From the NCBI GenBank assembly GCA_013002375.1, contig JABDJW010000290.1, positions 1 through 11,819 on the forward strand: a stretch of DNA of 11,819 nt. The letters are read 5' to 3'. The DNA comes from Acidimicrobiales bacterium. GTDB taxonomy: Bacteria > Actinomycetota > Acidimicrobiia > Acidimicrobiales > SHLQ01. The translations under genes were made by a program, and so were the position numbers. The notes below the pieces were generated by a model. That model was not told where the DNA came from and did not search any database. It saw only the letters and a program-made list of their open reading frames with translations. Position 1 is the first letter of the stretch; each line of letters opens with the position of its first letter. Shown piece after piece: positions 6,719 to 11,819 of the stretch.

Positions 6719-7645
6719 GTGTCCAAGCTGGAACGCCTGCTGAACCTTATTGCGGCTCTCCTCAACGCCGATCGCCCGCTCACGACCGAGCAGCTTCGCG
6801 AGCGAATCGAGGGCTACCCCGAGGCGCCCGAGTCCTACCGCCGCGCTTTCGAACGGGACAAAGAGGCGTTGCGCAGCATGGGCATACCGATCCGCACCAT
6901 CGAGGTTCCGGGCACGGATCCCCCGAAGACCGGCTACCGCATTCTTCGCGAGGAATACGCCGGCACTGACCCTCAGCTGGCGCCCGACGAACTGGCCGCC
7001 CTGCACGTCGCGGCCAACCTGGTGCGGCTCGAAGGGGTTGACGGCGATGAAGCCGTGTTGCGGTTGGGCGGCAGAGCCGCCGACGAATCCGAACCGTCGC
7101 TCGCGGCCCTGCCCACCGATCCCAACCTGGGGCCGCTCTTCACCGCGGCGACCGAACATCGCACCGTTGCGCTTCGTTACGGTGGCGCGGACCGCACCTT
7201 CGATCCTTGGCGGGTCAGCTTTCTCCGCGGCCACTGGTACGTCACCGGCTGGGATCACCTTCGGTCCGAACAACGGTTGTACCGGGTCGATCGCATCGAT
7301 GGTGGGGTCGAGGTCGGCGGCGTCACCGAGCACGAGCGCCCAGCCGACGTGGCCACGACACCCACCCGGCTCGCTCCCTGGGAGCTGGGCGTAAAGGCGC
7401 CCGTCACGGCTCGAGTCTGGATCGAGGCGGACCAGTCGCCTTGGGCGCGTCACAACCTGGGGCCCGAGGCGGTGGTCGCCGAACACGACGATGGCTCGAT
7501 CGAAGTCGAGTTCGAAGTACGAAACCCCGACGGCTTTCGGGCCATGGTGCTGACGTTTCTCGACGGCGCAGAGGTCCTCGGGCCCCCGGAATTGCGCGAC
7601 GAGGTCATCTCCTGGCTGGAAGCGCTGGCCGAGCCCGCCTCATGA
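6719..7645 (+). CDS. pafB: WYL-domain transcriptional regulator PafB
   Basis: PafB partners PafC; in mycobacteria the pair activates RecA/LexA-independent DNA-damage promoters, and single-stranded DNA has been reported as the activating ligand. The 308-residue product opens with a winged-helix domain (SKLERLLNLIAALLNADRPL, residues 2-21, continuing to about 80; RAFERDKEALRSMGIPI is the family's wing region). The WYL domain follows at about 145-230, with FDPWRVSFLRGHWYVTGWD (161-179) and YRVDRI (188-193), then a C-terminal extension. The GTG at 6719 is the only start that keeps the conserved SKxERLxNL opening. There is no strong RBS; it lies 15 bases after pafA, so coupled expression is likely. 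Its stop overlaps the pafC start. Confidence 0.95.
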   Translation: MSKLERLLNLIAALLNADRPLTTEQLRERIEGYPEAPESYRRAFERDKEALRSMGIPIRTIEVPGTDPPKTGYRILREEYAGTDPQLAPDELAALHVAANLVRLEGVDGDEAVLRLGGRAADESEPSLAALPTDPNLGPLFTAATEHRTVALRYGGADRTFDPWRVSFLRGHWYVTGWDHLRSEQRLYRVDRIDGGVEVGGVTEHERPADVATTPTRLAPWELGVKAPVTARVWIEADQSPWARHNLGPEAVVAEHDDGSIEVEFEVRNPDGFRAMVLTFLDGAEVLGPPELRDEVISWLEALAEPAS

Positions 7646-8619
7646 GCACCCGCATGACCTCCGGCGCTCGGCTCGCTCGGCTTCTCGCCGTGATTCCCTG
7701 GGTCGCGGCCCAGGACGGCCCGCTGCTGACCGAGGTTGCCGAACGATTCGACTATCCCTACGAGCGGCTCACCGCCGACTTGCAGGAGGTGGTGATGTTC
7801 GTCGGTGTCTATCCGTTCAGCCCCGACCAGTTGATCGAGGTCGTCGTCGACGATGGCCGGGTCTGGATCAGCTACGCCGACTGGTTCTCCAAGCCCCTGA
7901 AGCTCACCCCGGACCAAGCACTGGCGATGATGGCGGCCGGACAATCGATGCTCGACATCGTGGGCGAGTCCGAGGACAACACCACCGATGGGCCGCTACT
8001 GCGCGGGCTGACCAAGCTCGGGGCCGCGGTCGGCGCATCGGCCGCAGCCCCGGTCGAGGTTCGGTTGGGCCGCGCGGCCGACGACGTGTTGGCCACGCTA
8101 CGGGCTGCGGTGTCCGAGCATCAGGTTGTCGAGATGGAGTACTACGTCTACAGCCGGGACGAGTTCACCCGCCGCGTGGTCGAGCCGCATCGCTTCTTCG
8201 CGAACGCGGGCCAGTGGTACATCTCCAGCTATTGCCGTCTGGCCGAAGCAGACCGGGTCTTCCGGGTTGACCGCATTCGTTCGGTTGACCCGACCGGGGA
8301 GACCTTCGTCCACGAAGGCGAGAGCGGCCCCTTGCCCCCGATTTACGACCCGGCCGCCGACGATCCTCGGGTGGTGCTGGAAATCGACGACACGCTGGAG
8401 TGGGTGCTCCAGCAGTTTCCCCACGACGAGGCCACCCGGCGCGACGAGGGCGGCTGGACCATCACCATGGCCGTCTCGGCGACCCCCTGGCTCGAGCGCC
8501 TGATGGTCCAACTGGGTCCGCATGCCCGCATCGTCGGCGGTGACGCCGAGCCGATCGATGTTGCGGCCGTCGCCGGCCGGGTGCTGGCCCGGTACCGACA
8601 AGAGGCCCGGGGTGGCTAG
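7642..8619 (+). CDS. pafC: WYL-domain transcriptional regulator PafC
   Basis: PafC is the second half of the PafBC activator. The frame is open much further upstream, but that part overlaps pafB out of frame; the ATG at 7642, overlapping the pafB stop as ATGA, gives a 325-residue protein close to the mycobacterial 316. The N-terminal winged helix is at about residues 7-80 (ARLARLLAVIPWVAAQDGPL, then FDYPYERLTADLQEVVMFVG). The WYL domain at about 150-230 includes EYYVYSRDEFTRRVVEPHRF, GQWYISSYCRL (190-200) and FRVDRI (207-212). It resembles PafB in plan but with little sequence identity, as usual for this ancient pair. The ATG at 7654 is an alternative start. The stop codon TAG is part of a TAGGGT box that may serve lepB. 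Confidence 0.94.
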   Translation: MSTRMTSGARLARLLAVIPWVAAQDGPLLTEVAERFDYPYERLTADLQEVVMFVGVYPFSPDQLIEVVVDDGRVWISYADWFSKPLKLTPDQALAMMAAGQSMLDIVGESEDNTTDGPLLRGLTKLGAAVGASAAAPVEVRLGRAADDVLATLRAAVSEHQVVEMEYYVYSRDEFTRRVVEPHRFFANAGQWYISSYCRLAEADRVFRVDRIRSVDPTGETFVHEGESGPLPPIYDPAADDPRVVLEIDDTLEWVLQQFPHDEATRRDEGGWTITMAVSATPWLERLMVQLGPHARIVGGDAEPIDVAAVAGRVLARYRQEARGG

Positions 8620-8622
8620 GGT
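8617..8622 (+). promoter_or_regulatory. Putative -10 box TAGGGT before the first lepB
   Basis: GCTAGGGTCG repeats the box seen before dop (GCTAGGGTGG), again 9 bases before the start codon, here built into the pafC stop codon. It could uncouple the signal peptidase genes from the paf operon. No clear -35 is seen. Confidence 0.35.
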
Positions 8623-8631
8623 CGAAAGGCC

Positions 8632-9396
8632 ATGACCGACCCGATTCAGCCTGAGCTCGTCACCGTCGTCGACGGTGACGACGCGCCAAGGCGGTCGGAG
8701 GAGAGACCAGGCCAGAACGAGCCAGTCCAGCACCAAGCAGTCCAGACCGGATCAGGGCCGGTGAACACCGAACACCCCGGGCTCTCGCCCGACGAGGGTC
8801 CACCCCCGACCGATCGTGGCGACGGCGAAGACGACGACGGGCAGTCGGGCTGGCGCTGGTTGCTCGAATGGTCTCTCGTGCTCACCGCGGCGGTCGTCGC
8901 CGCGCTCATCATGCGGGCGCTGGTCTTCCAGGTGTTCTACATCCCATCTGCCTCGATGGAGCCGACCCTCAGCAACGGCGACCGGGTAGCGGTCAACAAG
9001 CGCGAAACGACACCGGAGCGCGGCGACATCATGGTGTTCGAGCGCCCGCCCAACTCGCCGCCGGCCGAGATCAACGACCTGATCAAACGGACCATTGCCC
9101 TTCCGGGCGAGACGATCGTGATCGAAGGCGGTCAGGTCTTCATCGACGACCAGGTGCTGTTCGAGCCTTACCTACCCGAGGACGTCCGCTCGACCAACAA
9201 TGCGTGGACGGCACAATGCGCGAACGAGCGGGGCGACGGCAGTGCCTGCCTCATACCCGACGACCACTACTTCATGATGGGCGACAACCGGGCCAACAGT
9301 TGGGACTCCACCCGCTTCGGCCCGATCCACCGCGATCTCTTCGTCGGCCGGGCCATCCTGCGGGTCTGGCCGTTGAGCAAATTCGGCAGATTGTGA
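8632..9396 (+). CDS. lepB: Type I signal peptidase (first of two)
   Basis: Signal peptidase I is a membrane-anchored Ser/Lys protease that removes signal peptides from Sec and Tat substrates on the outer face of the membrane. This 254-residue protein has a cytoplasmic tail of about 73 residues rich in D, E, P and Q, one membrane segment at about 76-98 (WLLEWSLVLTAAVVAALIM), then the S26 catalytic domain. Catalytic Ser108 is in IPSASMEPT, the general base Lys152 in DLIKRTIALPGE, and the C-terminal box MGDNRANSWDSTRFGP is intact. A two-cysteine insert (AQCANERGDGSACLIPDD) may be disulfide-bonded and is shared with the next gene. A 23-bp dyad lies in codons 9-17. The stop codon overlaps the GTG of the second gene. 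Confidence 0.95.
   Translation: MTDPIQPELVTVVDGDDAPRRSEERPGQNEPVQHQAVQTGSGPVNTEHPGLSPDEGPPPTDRGDGEDDDGQSGWRWLLEWSLVLTAAVVAALIMRALVFQVFYIPSASMEPTLSNGDRVAVNKRETTPERGDIMVFERPPNSPPAEINDLIKRTIALPGETIVIEGGQVFIDDQVLFEPYLPEDVRSTNNAWTAQCANERGDGSACLIPDDHYFMMGDNRANSWDSTRFGPIHRDLFVGRAILRVWPLSKFGRL
8658..8680. other. 23-bp perfect dyad inside the start of lepB
   Basis: CGTCACCGTCG (8658-8668) is the exact reverse complement of CGACGGTGACG (8670-8680), with one base between. As RNA it can form a 9-bp stem with a CGTCG loop, beginning 27 bases into the gene. It could be an operator for a dimeric regulator, or an mRNA hairpin limiting early translation. It encodes VTVVDGD in a disordered acidic tail, where the protein puts little constraint on sequence. 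Confidence 0.6.
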
Positions 9397-10076
9397 ACGA
9401 CCCGGTCGCACCGTCACTCGACCCGCCCACACCAGAGCCGGACCCGCCCGGGCCCGAGCACCCGCCCCATGATGACCCGGCGCCGGATGAAATGGCGCTG
9501 GAGGATTCGCGGCTCAGCCGCGCCTTGCGCGGGGCCGTTGAGTGGATGCTGGTCGTCGTCGGAGCACTGGTCATCGCCCTGCTGCTGAAGGCCTACGTCT
9601 TCCAGGTCTTCCACATACCGTCGTCGTCGATGGAACCGACGCTGGCCGACGGACACCGCATTGTCGTCAACAAGATCGACGACGAGCCGGAGCGCTCCGA
9701 CGTCGTCGTCTTCACTCGGCCGGCCGGATTCCCGGCCGCCTCCGGCGATGCCGAGCATCTGGTGAAACGAGTGATCGGTCTGCCGGGCGACGAAGTCCGG
9801 ATCGACGACGGCCGGGTGTTCGTCAATGAGCGGGCGATCGAGGAGCCCTACCTCGCGGTCGGAACTCGGACCGCGTTGTCGGCCTGGTCCCCGGGTTGCG
9901 CGAACGATCAACCGCTGGACGGCACGTGTGTGGTGCCCGACGACACCTACTACGTGTTGGGCGACAACCGGTCGAATTCCCAGGACGGTCGAATCTTCGG
10001 ACCAATCCCATCCGATCTGATCGTGGGAACGGCGGCCCTACGGGTCTACCCGCTCAACCGCATCGGCGGTATCTAA
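9393..10076 (+). CDS. lepB: Type I signal peptidase (second of two)
   Basis: The GTG at 9393 overlaps the stop of the first signal peptidase gene (GTGA) and gives 227 residues; the longer open frame upstream is an out-of-frame shadow of that gene. A Pro/Asp-rich cytoplasmic tail of about 45 residues leads to a membrane segment at about 49-67 (VEWMLVVVGALVIALLLKAY). Catalytic Ser79 is in IPSSSMEPT, Lys125 in HLVKRVIGLPGDE, and box GDNRSNSQDGRIFGP is intact. It carries the same two-cysteine insert (GCANDQPLDGTC) as its neighbour, so the two are paralogues from a local duplication that have since diverged. ATG at 9492 (M34) is an alternative start that would remove the tail. Its last 4 bases overlap the convergent minus-strand gene. 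Confidence 0.92.
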   Translation: MNDPVAPSLDPPTPEPDPPGPEHPPHDDPAPDEMALEDSRLSRALRGAVEWMLVVVGALVIALLLKAYVFQVFHIPSSSMEPTLADGHRIVVNKIDDEPERSDVVVFTRPAGFPAASGDAEHLVKRVIGLPGDEVRIDDGRVFVNERAIEEPYLAVGTRTALSAWSPGCANDQPLDGTCVVPDDTYYVLGDNRSNSQDGRIFGPIPSDLIVGTAALRVYPLNRIGGI

Positions 10077-10822
10077 ATCCCGCCGGGTACGAACGTGTCG
10101 GGGTGGAAGCTCGTGAGCGCGTCGACCATGCGATCGACGTGATCGCTGTACACGGCATCGATCCCGATGTCGAGCGTTGCGGCCAGCGTGCGGTCGAACT
10201 GGACATCCCAGGCAAAGGCCAACACGTCGAAGCGGTGGAACAGCGTCGTTAGCCCACCGGTCCAATCGTCCTGACGCATGTTGATCGCATCGATACCCCA
10301 GTTGGCCAGATCGGCGGCTCGCCGTTCCGGACCCTCGCTGATCCGCTTGTGCCGGGTGCTGTCGACGATCCGCACATCGGGTTCGAGACGTCGCCACTCC
10401 TGCATGATCTCGTGGTCGCCGAAGCACAGCCAGAGCCGATTGACCATCTCCGGCGAGGCATTGCGCGTGACCGCGACGACCGGCTCGAAGTGGCTGGGAT
10501 CCTTCAGATCGAGGCTCAGATCGAAGCTCGTGCCGACGTGCTCGTAGTACTCGGCCAAGGTGGGGATGTGGTCGGGTAGATCGGCGCGGTCGAGCGACGA
10601 GATAGGCCGGCGCCGCAGCCGACCGAGCTGCCCATCGTGATCGAGGATGGGGACGCCATCGCGGGTCAACCACACGTCGCTTTCCATGCCGGTGGCTCCA
10701 AGACGAGCGGCCAACAAAAAACTTGGAATCGTGTTGTCACGTTCGACGGCGCGGGCGCCGCGGTGGGCAAAGGCGATCGGCGGGTTCCGAAGGGGCGGGA
10801 TTCGTGTTGCCATCACTGCCAT
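10073..10822 (-). CDS. Glycerophosphodiester phosphodiesterase family protein
   Basis: Members hydrolyse glycerophosphodiesters to glycerol-3-phosphate and an alcohol, with a TIM-barrel and a metal ion. The 249-residue protein has the family landmarks: AFAHRGARA with H20-R21, then MESDVWLTRDGVPILDHDG, giving metal ligands E47 and D49 and catalytic H62. DLSLDLKDP fits the later conserved E/D-x-K strand, and FAWDV fits the W-T/D-V strand near the end. The usual HRG-x-PENT reads VERDNT here, so the Glu of PENT seems replaced by Asp. There is no signal peptide, so a cytoplasmic enzyme is expected. It is the only minus-strand gene, meeting lepB tail to tail with a 4-base overlap (CTAA: TAG on one strand, TAA on the other). 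GAGGGG about 7 bases before the ATG is a good RBS. Substrate is not known. Confidence 0.88.
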   Translation of the reverse strand: MAVMATRIPPLRNPPIAFAHRGARAVERDNTIPSFLLAARLGATGMESDVWLTRDGVPILDHDGQLGRLRRRPISSLDRADLPDHIPTLAEYYEHVGTSFDLSLDLKDPSHFEPVVAVTRNASPEMVNRLWLCFGDHEIMQEWRRLEPDVRIVDSTRHKRISEGPERRAADLANWGIDAINMRQDDWTGGLTTLFHRFDVLAFAWDVQFDRTLAATLDIGIDAVYSDHVDRMVDALTSFHPDTFVPGGI

Positions 10823-10985
10823 CGTGGCCCCTCAGGGCGAAAAACACACGGATTCACGTCCCGCCGGTCGCGTGTACCTGAACAAATGGGCCGCTCGGCC
10901 TGCCCGCTCGGGTCGATTGGCCCGTTAAGGCGCGCACTTTTCGTGCCGATGAAGGGAGAGAACACGAGGAGGGACCAGGAGTCTC
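10823..10985. other. Divergent intergenic region
   Basis: This 163-base gap separates the minus-strand phosphodiesterase from the zinc-ribbon gene and must hold promoters for both. I see no convincing TAnnnT box in the right place on either strand. CCGCTCGG occurs twice (10891-10898, 10904-10911). The right end has AGGAGG and AGGAG runs ahead of the ATG at 10986, a good ribosome site. Confidence 0.4.
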
Positions 10986-11315
10986 ATGGCAACGATCCGG
11001 GCCACGTGCCCTACATGTGGAGATGTAGAACTCGGTACTGCCGACGTTCGCGTACGAGTTTGTCTCGACGACGATCGCGGTGAGTATTCGTTTCGCTGCC
11101 AGGTTTGTGCCCTGACGGTCGTGAAGCCGGCCGAGCCTCGCACGGTCGACTTGCTGGTCGCCAGTGGTGTGCATCTCGACACCTGGACCCTTCCCCAAGA
11201 GCTCCACGAGCGTCCGTTGACCGGTTCGCCGATCAATCACGACGACATCCTGGACTTCCACGCTGCGCTCCACGACAACGACTCGTTGATGGACGCATTG
11301 GAATCGATTCAGTAA
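10986..11315 (+). CDS. Small zinc-ribbon protein, function unknown
   Basis: The 109-residue protein begins MATIRATCPTCGDVELGTAD and has two CxxC knuckles, C8-C11 and C38-C41, spaced as in a zinc ribbon, with an extra C26 between. The rest, after about residue 50, is acidic and without cysteines (VDLLVASGVHLDTWTLPQEL, DDILDFHAALHDND), and looks like a small partner-binding or regulatory tail. No membrane segment or signal peptide is present. The upstream AGGAGG/AGGAG stretch supports this start. It lies 66 bases before the tatB-like gene on the same strand. I recall similar short zinc-ribbon proteins in actinobacteria but no assigned function, and give none. Confidence 0.8.
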   Translation: MATIRATCPTCGDVELGTADVRVRVCLDDDRGEYSFRCQVCALTVVKPAEPRTVDLLVASGVHLDTWTLPQELHERPLTGSPINHDDILDFHAALHDNDSLMDALESIQ

Positions 11316-11366
11316 CGGCGATCGGCGGCGCCACCACGGTGGGCCCAGCCACCCGTTCCGCATCGT

Positions 11367-11372
11367 TAGACT
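11367..11372 (+). promoter_or_regulatory. Putative -10 box TAGACT before tatB
   Basis: TAGACT is a good actinobacterial -10 hexamer and ends 9 bases before the ATG at 11382, so transcription would begin at or near the start codon. The gene has no Shine-Dalgarno sequence, which agrees with a leaderless mRNA. No -35 is apparent. Confidence 0.45.
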
Positions 11373-11381
11373 GACCGGGTT

Positions 11382-11819
11382 ATGGGCAATCTCGGTGGTG
11401 GCGAAATCCTCGTCATCTTGTTGGTCGCACTCATCGTGCTCGGACCGGAGAAACTGCCCGGCGCGGCGCGCCAGGTCGGCAACGTGTTCCGCCAGTTCCG
11501 AGCGATGTCGCTCGATTTCCGGGCCGAATTCGAAGATGCCCTGAACGCGGCCGACGAGCCGGTTGCCCAATCACCCGAGGAACTCGCCGCCGAGAGCGCT
11601 GCCCGTGCCCGCGGGGCCGAACTGATCGCGGCGGAGAATGCCGCCAAAGCGGACAATCCGGCCGCCTCCCCGGAGAACGGCCAGCAGATCGACCAAACCG
11701 ACGACCCGAAGGACCCGACCGCCGACCACGGTGGCACCTCGTCCATCGGGGTCTCCGAGCCGTTCGCGGCAGTGACACCGGCGCCGCCGGCATCGAAGCC
11801 GGCATCGCTGGCGTATCGG
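11382..11819 (+). CDS. tatB: Sec-independent translocase subunit TatB (3' end outside window)
   Basis: The frame is open for 146 codons from ATG 11382 to the window edge. It begins MGNLGGGEILVILLVALIVL then GPEKLPGAARQVGNVF: a short membrane helix at about 6-20, a Gly-Pro hinge and an amphipathic helix, the TatA/TatB plan. E8, G21 and P22 sit at the same positions as in E. coli TatB, whereas TatA usually has FG followed by T or A, so TatB is preferred. TatB binds twin-arginine signal peptides with TatC. The remainder is a long Ala/Glu/Pro-rich tail that looks disordered. In Mycobacterium a tatA-tatC pair directly follows pafC; here the gene is about 2.8 kb further on. A tatC downstream is likely but not visible. 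Confidence 0.88.
   Translation, partial: MGNLGGGEILVILLVALIVLGPEKLPGAARQVGNVFRQFRAMSLDFRAEFEDALNAADEPVAQSPEELAAESAARARGAELIAAENAAKADNPAASPENGQQIDQTDDPKDPTADHGGTSSIGVSEPFAAVTPAPPASKPASLAYR

Noticed and set aside
7207..7641. Upstream extension of pafC by 145 codons
   Set aside because: It runs out of frame inside pafB, is Arg/Gly/His-rich with no domain, and would exceed the family length; ATG 7642 with ATGA overlap fits.
8868..9392. Upstream extension of the second lepB gene by 175 codons
   Set aside because: It is the shifted-frame reading of the first lepB gene; the GTG at 9393 gives a normal signal peptidase.
11331..11342. Hairpin before tatB
   Set aside because: CCAC/GTGG gives only a 4-bp stem with a 4-base loop, within chance expectation.
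1..11819. tRNA, rRNA, CRISPR array, prophage or insertion sequence
   Set aside because: No cloverleaf-like segment, regularly spaced repeats, transposase, integrase or phage-type gene was seen on either strand.

Overview
The window holds an almost complete Pup-proteasome system (PPS) locus from a high-GC actinobacterium. All strong genes are on the + strand except one. GC-rich codon use, GTG starts, TAnnnT-type -10 boxes, a Pup ending in GGQ (so needing Dop) and a full arc/dop/pup/prcB/prcA/pafA/pafB/pafC set all point to Actinomycetota. The gene order, with an extra helix-turn-helix gene between prcA and pafA and a lepB pair after pafC, is unlike Mycobacterium. A deep lineage such as Acidimicrobiia is my best guess, but I cannot confirm it without a search.

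Layout: (1) 1-1148, 3' part of the proteasomal ATPase ARC/Mpa, ending in the proteasome-docking tail GQYL. (2) 1149-1315, a repeat-rich spacer bounded by 13-bp inverted repeats, then a -10-like box. (3) 1316-4648, dop, pup, prcB and prcA as a tight unit; the prcB/prcA junction is partly duplicated, leaving a 32-codon ORF coupled by ATGA overlaps on both sides. (4) 4722-5288, an XRE-like DNA-binding protein. (5) 5345-8619, pafA, pafB, pafC. (6) 8632-10076, two tandem type I signal peptidases. (7) 10073-10822 on the minus strand, a glycerophosphodiester phosphodiesterase-family protein that overlaps the second signal peptidase tail to tail. (8) 10986-11315, a small zinc-ribbon protein. (9) 11382 to the window end, a TatB-like translocase subunit cut by the edge.

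How it works together: Dop deamidates the Pup C-terminal Gln to Glu, PafA ligates Pup to substrate lysines, ARC unfolds pupylated proteins and threads them into the PrcA/PrcB 20S core, and Dop can also remove Pup. PafB and PafC form the WYL-domain activator of the mycobacterial DNA-damage response and are usual neighbours of pafA. The signal peptidases and TatB form a separate secretion block; in Mycobacterium a tat gene directly follows pafC, so the lepB pair, the phosphodiesterase and the zinc ribbon appear to be intercalated here.

The most unusual feature is the duplicated prcB-tail/prcA-head junction at 3856-4009. The HTH gene inside the PPS locus, the inverted-repeat element before dop, the 23-bp dyad inside the start of lepB and the recurrent CTAGGGT box before dop, pafA and lepB are the other points worth checking.
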